From Ovis canadensis (lineage: Eukaryota > Chordata > Mammalia > Artiodactyla > Bovidae), in contig NC_091256.1 in the NCBI RefSeq assembly GCF_042477335.2, forward strand, positions 33,882,001-33,946,000: a stretch of DNA of 64,000 nucleotides. The letters run 5' to 3'. The position numbers were made by a program, and so were the translations under genes. Of this stretch, positions 22,020-33,507 are shown piece by piece. Each line of letters begins with the position of its first letter. The first letter of the stretch is position 1. The notes beneath the pieces are model-generated. The model was not told the origin of the DNA. It worked only from the letters and a program-made list of their open reading frames with translations, and did no database searches.

Positions 22020-23494
22020 GAATGAATGGAGAATTGATTTTGAGAATTAAATATTTCTGACCTTTAGTATCATGCTAAACAGTTCCAGATAACGTCAGAT
22101 TTCTAGTACAAAATACTAGATACTTAAGAAAATAAGCCAGATATTTAGAAAGAAAGTAAAGCATTTCAGATTCTTTGTTTCTAACCAATTACATATACAT
22201 ATGGGAAAAACTATTGAACTCATAAATTTCATGTCATCTTCATGCTTGATTGATCATGGTGCAGGATATAAAACTTGATATTAAGAAAATAAATACATGT
22301 GTACAAGTTATATTATACTGATTCTGTAACATTCTTATTAACAAGTGTGTTATTGACTCTACAAAAGAAAATTAAATCACTGAATATGTATATTGAAAGT
22401 TTAACAATCAACTGAATATTTCACTTTGAAAATGTTTCAAGTGAAACATTAATGAGTTTCATATTCATAACTACATACCAAAAATTGTTTCTTATAATAC
22501 TTAACTTCTTGGCTATCTTAGATAAACTACAGGTTTTAAGAAATATAATGAGATTATTTTCAGCAGGAAATTTGGAAATAAAAAGCCCATTTGCTTAATA
22601 TAACACCCCAACAAGCCGTTAATAGTATCAATGATTTATTTTCCCTTAGCCGCTGAATCAAAATGTTTGAGTAACGGTTCACTTGCAAATCAATAGTAAA
22701 TATCTAACTGGCGTTACGTTTATATCGGTTCTCTTATTTTGTAACCAATAATCATATATGGTGAATTCATTTTCACTAATATAATAAAATGCTTGTTTTA
22801 TTTATATTTGCTATTTAGGGGCAATTTTTTAATGACATCTGTATCTTTACCCTTTAACTGAGTGAATTAAATTATGTAAAACAAGCAACATTAAATTTGT
22901 CCTGGAACTAGTTAATGCTGAATGGAAATTGTCTATATTCTGAAGCATTAGAAGATCTTTGTACCTAGGATGTTAGTCTCTCACTTGAAGCCTTTCTACT
23001 TTTTGGAATAAAACGAATAAAATTATTCCCTCCTCATATGAAAATTCCTTTTAGTCACTACTTTCACTAATCCTTGACAGAATTTTTAAAAATTAATTTT
23101 AAAAAACACAGCCTAATCAATAATGCAACAAAAAATACATGTCCATGAAATTTATACCCTTTGTATATTTTGAGAGGAGGGAGGGTATTGGTTTTCTGTG
23201 TATCTAACACCAGCTTTTTATCTGACTTATTACCTACACCTTTGTGTGTGTATTTATATAAAACTGCTAAAATGCATAACTAATAAGTCTCTCAGCATTT
23301 AAGTTGGAGAAAGGTGAAAGTATTTTACGGGCATTATCTTCTGAATCCTTTCTACCCCCTGGGAATAAAGATGATGAAGCAGATTTTCAGCAAATGACAA
23401 TAGTGTTCTAATTTTTTTTTTCCAAAGCATAACATGAAAGCTGGGTCTTTGATATTTGAAGATAAACATTTGATATAATCGCTACAGACTTTTG

Positions 23495-23675
23495 AGAGGG
23501 AGCATCAAGAGTAAGGGCTCTGGAGCCAGACTTCCCAGGTCCAGATCCTGGCTTTGGCACTTACTAACAGGGTAAATTTGGGCAAATTGCTTCATTTTTC
23601 TATAGCTCAGTTGTTTTCCTCTGCGGAATGAATGACAATTACCTGCTTCTTGAATCACTGACAGAAAAACATGAA
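23495..23675 (+). mobile_element. MIR SINE
   Basis: GGGCTCTGGAGCCAGACTTCCCAGG, TGGCACTTACTAACAG and AATTTGGGCAAATTGCTTCATTTTTC give a clear MIR core. Confidence 0.88.
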
Positions 23676-24305
23676 TTTAAACTGAACAGCTGAAGACGCA
23701 ATAACTGACATTTTAAGCGATTCCTGCTTTTCGTGAATTTGCAGTTTAATCTCATTACAGTGATAGTTTTACTTTCCCAGTTTTGCAAAGACCGGGTATC
23801 AGAGTTCTACCATTGTTTTCATTTATCTTTCAGACCTTATCACGGCTGAAAATAGCAACTGGAAACATCAACTTTTATTTCAGATCTTTTCTCTTTCTTT
23901 GAAACGGATTCATCTATTTACTGTCTTACTGTGAAAAACATTAATAAGTAGTAATTCATTTGTGCTTTTGCTTTTATGTGTCTATCATCTGGATTAGAGG
24001 CAAGATGACTATTAATTTGTGATAAAAAATAAAGATGCTTGATCCTAATATCTCATTAACAAATGTGGTTATTGTTAATGAATGTAAATTTTTATGTTAT
24101 CTTATTTTACCTGCTATGAAAAATTTCAGTTTAGGATTAAGTTTTTCCCAGACATGAAATATCTGTCAGTAAATGGTCAAAATGGAAAAGTACATTCCCT
24201 TGTCAAATAATATGCCCAGATAATATTTATTTGAAAAGTGTCACATGGGAATGAAAGCTTCATTCATTAATTCATTCAAGAGACATTTAGTGGTTATCTA
24301 TTTTA
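23676..24305. other. Unassigned sequence
   Basis: Keeps several CpGs at 23690-23850. TTCATTCATTAATTCATTCAAG near 24261 resembles an L2/MIR end. No gene is seen. Confidence 0.4.
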
Positions 24306-24309
24306 TTGT

Positions 24310-24540
24310 TGTTTAATCTCTAAGTCACGTCCGACTCTTTTGCAACCCCATGGGTCCGACTCTTTTGCAACCCCATGGACTATAACCTGCCATGCTCCTC
24401 TGTCCATGGGATTTCCCAAGCAAGAATACTGGAGTGTGTTGACATTTCCTTCCCCAGGGGATCTTCCCCACCCAGGGATCAAACCCACGCCTCCTGCATT
24501 TGCACCCGGATTCTTTACCACTGAGCCACCAAGGAAGCCC
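24310..24540 (-). mobile_element. Bov-tA SINE with internal 25-bp duplication
   Basis: Standard minus layout from CTAAGTCACGTCCGACTC to GAGCCACCAAGGAAGCCC, but the 25-bp segment starting GTCCGACTCTTTTGCAACCC is present twice head to tail (24329-24353, 24354-24378). Confidence 0.93.
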
Positions 24541-24874
24541 AGATATCTATTATTTGCTAGAATAAACTAGAATTCAAAACAGGTCCTATAGGAGTAGTGA
24601 AAATTTGTTATAGTATCTAGGAACAATTTCATGAACCCAGATCAAACCATTTCTTTCTCACCAAGGAGTCAATAGACAAGTTCAATTTACCTTCAACCCT
24701 TACAAATTTGTCAGAGGGCAATAAAAACAGCTATCGCTTCCTGCAACAAAAAGTCAGGCTTTACAACATTGCTAAGTAAGTCAAGAATAGGAATGGATAC
24801 ATAAGGGGTCAATAAACTGTCCCTGGTCAACTTCATACAGTCTGCGTCATCCAGCTGCTCATGTTGTCTTTTTA

Positions 24875-25420
24875 AAATTGAAGTTTGGTTGATTTATTAG
24901 TTTCAGATTTTTATATATTGCACTGTGCTTAGTTGCTCATTGTGTCTAACTGTTTGCAACCCCATGGACTATAGCCCACCAAACTCCTCTGTAGATGGAG
25001 TTATATGCTCTTTAATATTATTACAAAATAATGCTGTGTATCCTTGTTGTTTATTTATTTTACACATAGATATACTTTGTATATCTTAATTCCTTATCCT
25101 TAACTTGCCCCTCTGTGCCCTCCTCTCCCCACCATCCTCTCCCCACTGATAATAAGCACTAATTTGTCCTCTATAGCTGTGAGTCTGTTTCTACATTGTG
25201 ATTACATTTGCTTGTGTTCTTTTTTTAGATTCTACACAATAACATAGAGTATTTGTCTTTCTCAGACTTACTTCTCTAAGCATAATACCCTCTAGGTCCA
25301 TTCACATTGTTGCAAATGGCAGAAGTTCATTCTTTTTTATGGCTGAGTAATACTCCATATCTATATATCTATATTATATAGTTGCTCATGTTTTAGAGTC
25401 TTCTGCCATCTCAGTAAAAC
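24875..25420 (-). mobile_element. L1 3' region with nested Bov-A
   Basis: Reverse L1: TTTGGTTGATTTATTAGTTTCAG, then TCCTTGTTGTTTATTTATTTTACACATAG, GTCTGTTTCTACATTGTG and TTTTTTATGGCTGAGTAATACTCCAT (C-terminal ORF2 end). A truncated Bov-A unit (24923-25003, minus) splits it. Confidence 0.85.
24923..25003 (-). mobile_element. Bov-A fragment
   Basis: CTTAGTTGCTCATTGTGTCTAACTGTTTGCAACCCCATGGACTATAGCCCACC, truncated after the first two thirds of an A-unit. Confidence 0.85.
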
Positions 25421-26190
25421 AGAATATATCACTGCAATCTATGTATCTTTTTTCCTCTAAGTAAATACACATGGAAAGGGGATGGATGTCTTGCAAATCG
25501 GTAACTGTGATGCAAAATTACGCCAAGTTTGAGAGTCACAGGCCATTTCCTGAACTAAATAAAGCCTGCCTTGGGAAGCAATTGAAAATCAGAATTCTGC
25601 TTCTACATTGCTCAGTTACCCAGGCAGCTGGAGCCTTTTCAACCAAGTCTCTGAAGAGTCCCTCAAAAGCAGTCTTTTTAGCCAGGATGAGAACAGTTCT
25701 TCTGAGTCATACTATTAACTCCTCTGTACAAGCAGAGGTCTGGTTAATGCTCAGACTGAGAAGAGAAACAACAATCTTCTTTCTTCCAGGAAAAAAAAAA
25801 AGGGATTTTAAAAAAACTGCATCAATCTACTTTATATTTGTGTAATAGGCTCTCAGGACAAAAAATTTTGAGGACTCCCATTGTTGGTTAAAATTATTAT
25901 TATTACAGTGTTACTTAAATAAACATAAACATAAAATCAGGTTACATACTTTAGTTTATTTACAGCTTTAAAAAACAACCATACTTAGAATTTTATTTCC
26001 CCAAAAGCCCCCACATATCTAGCATTCATTTAATGTGATAAATCATGTTTTGCTAGAAATAAATCCACTCCCCACAACGTGAATATAGTTCTAATGTTAT
26101 GGTGAAGAATTTTTTTAAGATCAGCATCCCCAAATTATTCTGTACTATGTAATGAATCCATTCTCCCATACTCCCTCTAGATAAACTGGC
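25421..26190. other. Unassigned sequence
   Basis: Contains a 124-codon plus-strand frame (25471-25845) ending after an A run. I see no known domain. A decayed repeat or chance frame is more likely than a gene. Confidence 0.4.
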
Positions 26191-26191
26191 A

Positions 26192-26392
26192 TCAGACCAG
26201 AGCGTTCTGCAGTCAGACTGCCTAAATTCAAATCCCAGGACTATCACTGCCTGGGTTCTGAATGGGGGACCACTGGCAAGTTACTTAACATCTCTGTACC
26301 TTGGTTGCGTAGGGCTGTGGGGAGGCTTACTAGAGTTGATAAACCTTGTGTACAATAAGCACTCAATTGATATTAATTAATATTTTTCACTA
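26192..26392 (+). mobile_element. MIR SINE
   Basis: CAGACTGCCTAAATTCAAATCCCAG, CAAGTTACTTAACATCTCTGTACC and CAATAAGCACTCAATTGATATT define the MIR order. Confidence 0.85.
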
Positions 26393-27145
26393 ACTCAAGC
26401 TCCACACAGCCCACGAGGATTCAAAGCTCAGTTCAGCAGGCGTACAAGACTGTGGAGAATGGAATTTCTACTTCCTCCGGAAAAAAGGAACTGAATTCTA
26501 ACCAGGCTTTTTGCATAAAGTCAGGGGCCAGGTTTACCACTTGCTTATCACTACACTTGTTTACCACTGCAAATAAGCTGCTCTCTTGGAAGACAGACAA
26601 GACACAGCTACCACCAGGTCCTGCTCATTGGCTCCTGGGGAGGGGACTGTAATTTCCCCAACTGCAAACCCCAGAAGTAAAACTGCTTCTCAGTTAAGGT
26701 CACCTGCATCATCATTTTCTCTTCTCTACTGATTTATTCCCACCTATATGTAAGTATCACTTAATGTTATATACATGTTTTTTCCATCTTTATTAAGATG
26801 TAATTGACATGTAACATTGGGTAAGTTTAGGGTGTACAACAAGAAGATTTTATCTTCTTAAATATTGGAGAACGCTTACCGCCATAGCATTTGTTAACAC
26901 CTCCTGCACATCACATAGTTATCATTTCTTTTTTGTAGCGAGAACATTTAAGATCTACTCTTTTAGCAACTTTCAATTATATAATAATTATAATTACCAC
27001 ATTGTTAAGTAGATCACCAGAGTGTTTATCTTATAACTGAAAGTTTGTTCCCTTTGACAAACATCTCTTCATTTCCCCATACCCCTACCCACTCCCACCT
27101 CAAACAGTCACCAGTCTGCTTCGTTTCTTTTAGTTTGGTTTCCTT

Positions 27146-27440
27146 GCTGCTGCTAAGTCGCTTCAGTCCTGTCTAACTCTTTGTGACCCCATAGGCGGCA
27201 GCCCACCAGGCTCCCCCGTCCCTGGGATTCTCCAGGCAAGAACGCTGGAGTGGGTTGCCATTTCCTTCTTCAATGCAGGAAAGTGAAAAGTGAAAGTGAA
27301 AAGTGAAAGTGAAAAGTGAAAGTGAAGTCGCTCAGTCATGTCCAACTCTTAGCAACGCCATGGACTGCAGACCACCAGGCTCCTCTGTCCATGGGATTTT
27401 CCAGGCAAGAGTACTGGAGTAGGGTGCCATTGCCTTCTCC
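27146..27440 (-). mobile_element. Bov-A2 SINE with expanded linker
   Basis: Two A-units joined by an extended GAAAAGTGAAAGT tract. TSD TTGGTTTCCTT at 27135-27145 and 27441-27451 (11 bp, perfect), inside the old L1. Confidence 0.95.
27280..27328 (+). repeat. 13-bp tandem repeat in Bov-A2 linker
   Basis: About three copies of GAAAAGTGAAAGT plus partial ends. Other Bov-A2 copies here (10340, 36045) carry one. Confidence 0.9.
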
Positions 27441-27593
27441 TTGGTTTCCTTAGAGTCCACATATAAGTAATATCATATAGCATTTGTCTTTCTCCATCTG
27501 ACTTATTTCACTTGGCACAATGCCTGCAAGGTCCATCCATGTGGTCACAAATGACAGAACTGCCTTCTTTTTATGGCTGAATAATATTCCAGC

Positions 27594-27629
27594 ATATATG
27601 TGTGTGTGTATTGTATATATATATATATC
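27594..27629. repeat. (TG)n(TA)n microsatellite
   Basis: ATATATGTGTGTGTGTATTGTATATATATATATA inside the old L1. Confidence 0.9.
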
Positions 27630-28700
27630 TCCACCTTCTCTTTATTTGTTTCTGTATCAATGAACTTCTAAGTCATTTCCATATCTTGTCTGTTATAACT
27701 AATACTGTAATGAACATGGCTGTGCAGAAATCTTGAGATAGTGATTCTGTTTCCTTCTAATATAAACCAAGAAATGGAATTGATGGATCATATGGTAGTT
27801 CTATTTTTTATCTTTTGAGGAACCTGTACACCTTTTTCTATAGTCGCTGTGCCAATTTACATTCCCATCAACAGTGCACAAGGTTCCCTTCTCTCCACAT
27901 CATCTGCAGCACTCATTATCTCCTGTCATTGACAACCATTCTAACAGACATGAGACAGTATCTCACTGAGGTTTGATTTTCACTCTCCTTATGATTAGTG
28001 ATGCTGAGCACTTTTTCTCATGTAACTGTTGGCCATTTGTGCATCTTCTCTGGAAAAATGTCTATATAGATGCTCCGTTCATTTTTTAATTGAATCATTG
28101 GGGATTTTTTTGCTATTGAGTTTTATATATTTTGGATATTAACCCCTTATCAGATAAATGATTTGAAAATAATTTATCTCATTTCATAGGTTGCCATTTC
28201 TTTCTGCTGATTGTTTGTGCTTTGCTTTTGCTCTTTGTGTTTTGGGTATCATATCCAAAAAATTATTACCAAAACCAACATCAAGACATTTTTTCTCTGA
28301 TTTTCTTCTAGGAATTTTCTGTGTTTTTAATCTTATGATTAAGTCTTTAATCTATTTCAAGTTAGTTTTTTTAAGTGGTGTAAGTTATGGGTCCAATTTC
28401 ATTTTTCAGCATGTGATTATCCCATTTTCCCAAACCCATTTATGGAAGAGTCTGTCATTTCTCCAATGAATATTCTCGGCTTCCTTGTCAAATATTAGTT
28501 AACCGTATGTATGAGAGTTTGTTTCTGGGATCTTGATTCTGTTCCATTGGTTTAGATGTCTATTTTTATTCCAGAACCAAACTATTTTGATTACTGTAGT
28601 TTAGTACAATGCTTTGCATTTTTAGGGTGTGTGCTGCCTCCCGTTTTGTTCTTCTTTCTCAGGATTGCTTTGGTTACTGTGAAGCTTATATGAAACATCT

Positions 28701-29700
28701 TACGAACGTAACACTATTTTTTGGTGATATCAGCTTAACTTTGATCACTTACAAGAATCTACCCCTTCACTCTCCCCATTTTTATGTTTTTAATGTCGCC
28801 ATTTATATCTTTTTATATTGTGTATCCATTAACAAATTATTATATCTATAGCTATTCTCAATACTTTTGTCCTTTAATCTTTATATGAGAGTTAAGTAGT
28901 TACAAGGTATTCATTGGAAGGACTGATGCTGAAGCTGAAGTTCCAATATTTTGGCCACCTCATGTGAAGAGCCAATTAACTGGAAAAGACTCTGATTATG
29001 GGAAAGATTGCAGGCAAAAGAAGAAGAGGGTGGCAGAGGAAGAGATGGTTGGATGGCATCACCAACTCAATGGATATTAATCTGAGCAAACTCTGGGAGA
29101 TGGTGAAGGGCAGGGAAGCCTGGCGTGCTGCAGTTCATGGTGTTGCAAAGAGTCAGACACTACTTAGCAACTGAACAACAGCAACAAGTAGTTACTGAAT
29201 CTCACAATATGCTGACCTTTACTAGTGTGTTGTACATAGACATTTTCATGTTACTTTTCATATTCTTTCATTTCAACTTGAAGAGCTTTTCTTCCTGCAT
29301 TTTTTCATAAGGCAGGCTTAATGGTGAAGAATTCTCTCAGCTTTTACTATTAGGGAAGTCTTTATCTCATCTTCACTTTTGAAGGACATGTTTGCTGGGT
29401 AGAGCGTTCTTGGTAGGCATTGTTTTTTCTTCTTTTTGTTTTCCAATATTTCGAATTTATCATCCCATTCTTTCCTGACTTGAAAGGTCTCTGTTGAGAA
29501 ATCCACTGATAAGCTTATGGGAAATTCCTTTGTATGAGAAAAAAATTTTTTTTCTCTTGTTGCTTTTAAAATTATGTTTTTGATTGGAAAGAGTTTTATA
29601 ATTATGTGTCTTGGAGAAGCTGATTTTGGATTGAAATTTTGGAGTGACTTTTTAGCTTCATGAACTTGGATATCCAAAACTCTCCATCAGCCAATTTTTC
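28701..29700 (-). mobile_element. Old L1, ORF1-like region
   Basis: The reverse frame at 29677-29318 reads LKATREKK, then SVDFSTETFQVRKEWDDKFEIL and LPRTLYPANMSFKSEDEIK. This matches the C-terminal RNA-binding part of L1 ORF1 proteins. It lies next to ORF2 C-terminal sequence, so most of ORF2 is missing. A BovB tail is nested at 28904-29185. Confidence 0.8.
28904..29185 (+). mobile_element. BovB 3' tail with clean TSD
   Basis: 5'-truncated BovB from TATTCATTGGAAGGACTGATG to CTTAGCAACTGAACAACAGCAAC, bounded by the 10-bp TSD AAGTAGTTAC (28894-28903 and 29186-29195). Confidence 0.94.
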
Positions 29701-29939
29701 TCTAAGTAAGTTTTCTACCCCTTTCTCCAGCTCTTCTCATTCTAGCACTCAAATAATGATTTGCCAGAAGTAAATATATACTTACAGGATAGCAATTCAA
29801 CTTCAAATCCTTTTAATCCATAACTTGGACTGAGGTGATCTAGCATTGCTAATGCCCCCTAGATAACTAGGAGAGGCAAAATGATATCTTCTCTGTAGGA
29901 AGATAAGATTAACCTAGCTTCAAATTATTTACACAAATA

Positions 29940-31215
29940 ATTTTGCCATGCAAGAGACAGCACACAATCAAAAATAACCAGACAAACAAGGAGACAATAT
30001 GATACAAACAAAAACCAGCAGGAAAAAAATCAGACTATAAACAGATCGACAGGGACTCCAATTACTAAGTTCCCAGATGCAGACTTTAAAATAAATATGC
30101 TAACAACATTCCAAGAAATAAAAGACATTAAAAATTTTAGCAGAAGATAAGAAAAATATGTATGTACATAAATAAATGGATATTCAAGAATTAGAAGGTA
30201 AAATAATTGAAGTAGATGGATAAAACAGCTGTTTAAATATATCTATCTTTAAAAAAAGAGAAGCAGTCGACTAGCACATAAATCAGAATATTCAGAATAG
30301 AGCACAGAAAGATAAAAAGATGGAAATTATACAATTAAGAGGTACATTGGATGCAATGAGAAAGTTCAATATATTAATACTCAGAAAAGGAGAGGAAGAA
30401 TAGAACAGAAGCAATATTTGACAAGATAATGGCTGATGGAAAACTACAAATGATATGAACTCTAAGCAGAAAAAAAGAAACAAAGAAATCCACACTAGGT
30501 ACATTACAGTAAAGCTGATGAAAACCGACAATGATGAGACTAGGTCAAGAGAAATATTTGAATATAAAAGGGAAAGGAAAAAAAAAGAAAAAGGTGGGAC
30601 AACATCTGATATTTCTATAGAAACAACAAAAGCCAGGAGACAAAAATTACTCTGTTTACCTTCCAAAAGAACATGACTGCTGACCAAGAATTCTATACCT
30701 GCTATGAAGACTTGTTATGAGTTTATAGCAATCAAAACAGTGTGGTACCAATCCAAGGATTAAAAAACGACCAATATAATAGGACAGGGTCATGAAACAG
30801 ACCTACATATGTGTGCATACTTGATTTATTGCGAAGGGGACAGTGCAGAGCAGTGGGGTATCTTTTCAACAGATGGTACAGAGTCAATTAATTAGGCATA
30901 TAGAAAAAAATAAAATTTAGCTCAAACCTCACACTCATTATATGAATATATAAATTCCAGGAGAACTGTGTATCTAAATGTGATTTGTCAGACAATGTTT
31001 TTTGAAAATACCATAGGAGAGTTCTTGTGCTCTTAAGGTAGAAAAAGCTACTTGAACAGCACACGAAGAACACCAACTCTACAAAAGAGAAATGAGTGAT
31101 CAACTGAATGGCATTAAAATTAAGAACTCCTACTAATCAAAAGACATGAATGATTTAGAGGGTGAAAAGGTAAGCACCAAGTGGGAAAAGATACTCCTAG
31201 CACATACGATTAGGA
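29940..31215 (+). mobile_element. Old L1, ORF1 plus ORF2 C-terminal remnants
   Basis: The first 770 bp follow L1 ORF1 order (CAGATGCAGACTTTAAAATAAATATG, AGCACAGAAAGATAAAAAGATGG, AGAAATCCACACTAGGTACATTACAGTAAAGCTGATG, GACCAAGAATTCTATACC). From about 30715 the sequence jumps to ORF2 C-terminal words (GCAATCAAAACAGTGTGG, CAACAGATGGTAC, ATAAATTCCAGGAGAAC). No intact frame. Confidence 0.75.
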
Positions 31216-31499
31216 CAACTGCAGCTGTTGCTTGTAAAGTGATGACATTTGTTTAACCACTCTTTTGTCCCTTCAGCCTTCACATCTGCATTCTAGCCAC
31301 AGAGAAAGAAGGGGGACAACTTTTGTACTAACTACTTCTCCATAGATTCCATTTTCCAAAACTTATCACAAGGCTACGTTGATCTGAAAGAGACACTGGG
31401 AATGTAGTCTTTACTCTGAGTATCTATGTGCCCAGCTAATATTCAGGGTTCTACTAATGAAGAGAAAAAGGAGAATGGATACTCCGCTATGGTTTTGTT

Positions 31500-31543
31500 T
31501 TGTGTGTGTGTGTGTGTGGTTTTTTTTTGTTTTGTTTTGTTTG
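31500..31543. repeat. (TG)n and (GTTTT)n tract
   Basis: TGTGTGTGTGTGTGTGTGG followed by T-rich TTTTGTTTTGTTTTG, at the poly(A) end of the reverse CHR SINE. Confidence 0.85.
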
Positions 31544-31735
31544 GGGGGCCATGCTGGGTTTTTGTTACTGTGTGAAGGCTTTCGTGGGCTCTAGGGCATG
31601 CAGGCTACAGTAATTGCATCTAATGGGTTTAGTTGCCCTGCAGCATATGAGGTTTTTCCTGGACCAGGAATCTAATCCATGTTCCTTGCATTTGCAGGCA
31701 GCTTCTTAACCATTGGACTACCAGGGAAGTCCCCT
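31544..31735 (-). mobile_element. CHR-type SINE
   Basis: Reverse copy ending in CTTCTTAACCATTGGACTACCAGGGAAGTCCC, with GGCTTTCGTGGGCTCTAGGGC in the body. Its A tail is the T-rich tract on the left. Confidence 0.88.
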
Positions 31736-32575
31736 CTGCTACACTCTTAATTAGAAAGATTCCTTCCAGTGAACTCAACAGTGATCAGATCTGGGTGGTT
31801 GACGTGAATTTCTTAAGACTCTGAAAAGTTTCAGTTCTTTTTCACTTTTCTATTTTTCTCTATATGTTTTTTTACCAGCTATAAGAGCATTACAAACAAT
31901 CTTGGGAAAACCTATTTTTCACAAATTATAATTGGATCATTGATGTAGATCATAAGCCAGTTGTTGCAAATGTACTGAGCCTAAAAATATGATTTCTACT
32001 TTGGGAAATGTTCTTAAAAGAAGAAAATGGATGCTTACATTATAATCTGCTTCAGCAGTCAGATTAGATTCTTGAATTGGTGTGTTTCATCTTTGGATGC
32101 TAATCTCAAAAGCATGGAACTAGACCTGCATATTGGATGTCCCAAGAGCCTTCTGGAATTAATACTTTAACAAAACCAAATTTACAAGAGAGAAAGTTGG
32201 GAGTTCTCAGGAACACTGTACAAAGAGAGCTCCAGTGTCTGGATATCAAAGCAAAACCCTTAACCTCAAACATATAAGTCATAGAAATTTTTCTCAGAAA
32301 CAAATACAAATCTCCCTTTCATGAGATTATAAAACCAAAGTTCAAGACAAATTTAAATATCTAATAAAATATATTTCAAAAAACACACATCATTTTGCTG
32401 ACTTATTCCATGTTAAATATCAACTCACAATAAAAAATGACAAGGAAAGAGAAATTAAGGCAATCTAAGTACTTTGAAAACAAGTAGAAAATGCATCAAT
32501 TTTAAGAATGACATTGTTTTGATTTTACATATGTATAATTTGTCAGTATATTTTGTGTGAGTCAATCAGGTCATA
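31736..32575. other. AT-rich unassigned sequence
   Basis: No gene or confident repeat is seen. Confidence 0.45.
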
Positions 32576-32579
32576 TATT

Positions 32580-32830
32580 CATGAGTAGGCTAGGGTGTCT
32601 GAATGCCTGGGTTTGTTTCTTGGCTCTCTCACTGAACACTTGTTTGGGGGCAAATTACTTACCTCTCTGGTTTTTAGTTTTCTCAACTTAAAGTAGAGGG
32701 AAAAGAAATAGGTAAAAAGGATATCAAGTTCATGCAATCATTTAGAAAATTCAGTGACTCAGTCTTGCAAAATGCTTGAAACAGTAATGATAAATGTTAG
32801 GTATTATTATTATACTTATTCAAAGACCAA
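32580..32830 (+). mobile_element. MIR SINE
   Basis: TGAATGCCTGGGTTTGTTTCTTGGCTCTC, CAAATTACTTACCTCTCTGG and a TAAATGTTAGGTATTATTATT end. Confidence 0.78.
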
Positions 32831-33169
32831 TACCCAGGCCATATCTCAAGACCAATTAAATCAGAACCTTTAAGAATGAAACCCAGACATAAAATCTCCC
32901 CAGGTGATTCCAGTGTGTAGTCAGGGACAGCAGTGCTAGGACCATGAACAGACTGTACTATAATTTAAGGCTTCAGTTAGAAGCTTATGTACTAATACGT
33001 TAGCAATCTTATCTCTTATGGCTATAATTCCTAGGGCTTTTTATTTTCTTTTTATTTGTGTGTGGGGGGGGTGATTTTCTGTGGTTTCAGGTTTTTCTGT
33101 AGTGCATATATTATCACTTTATGAAAAATGTCATTTTTAAAATACACTTACATATGAGAGAAGAGGAGG

Positions 33170-33465
33170 GCGGGATGAATCAATGAATGACAATGAACAG
33201 TATTGTCATATATACACTACCATGTGTAAAATAGCTAGCTCGTGCGGAGCTGCTGTTTAACATAGGGAACTCAGCTCAGTGCTCTGTGATGACCTAGAGG
33301 GGTGGGATGGGGGTGTGGGAGGGAGGGCGCTCAATAAGGGGAGGATATATGTACACATGTAGCCGATTCACTTCGTCGTACAGCAGAAACTAATACAACA
33401 TTGTAAAGCAATTATACTCCAATGATAAAATTTTAAAAAATAATAAATATACTTACATACAATAT
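33170..33465 (+). mobile_element. L1 3' end
   Basis: Ruminant L1 3' UTR: AACATAGGGAACTCAGCTCAGTGC, GTGGGAGGGAGGG, CGATTCACTTCGTCGTACAGCAG and a polyadenylated end. Confidence 0.9.
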
Positions 33466-33507
33466 ACAAATATATAAATATATAAATATATATATATATA
33501 TATATGT
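33466..33507. repeat. (TA)n-rich microsatellite
   Basis: TATATAAATA words passing into a pure TA run, at the 3' side of the L1 tail. Confidence 0.88.

Larger units (their letters stand above)
19365..23490. other. Repeat-poor AT-rich block
   Basis: About 4 kb almost free of recognisable recent retroelements (one partial Bov-tA at 20991). It holds a diverged 69-bp direct repeat (20448 and 21951), a half MITE-like piece (GAATTTTTTGGCCAATCCAG, 21903-21922) and a CpG-retaining tract near 22600-22960 that could be conserved noncoding DNA. No gene is recognised. Confidence 0.5.
26778..28700 (-). mobile_element. Old L1, 3' end and ORF2 C-terminal part
   Basis: From the reverse 3' UTR (CTTTATTAAGATGTAATTGACATG) through the reverse of the ORF2 C-terminal region (ATGGCTGAATAATATTCCAG, GGATCATATGGTAGTTCTATTTTT, TTACATTCCCATCAACAGTGC) to CTTCTTTCTCAGGATTGCTTTGG. 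Many stops; no intact frame. A Bov-A2 is nested at 27146-27440. The block passes directly into L1 ORF1-like sequence at 28700-29700. Confidence 0.9.

Noticed and set aside
25471-25845. 124-codon plus-strand open frame
   Set aside because: No recognisable family, no splice or promoter context, and it ends in low-complexity sequence after an A run.
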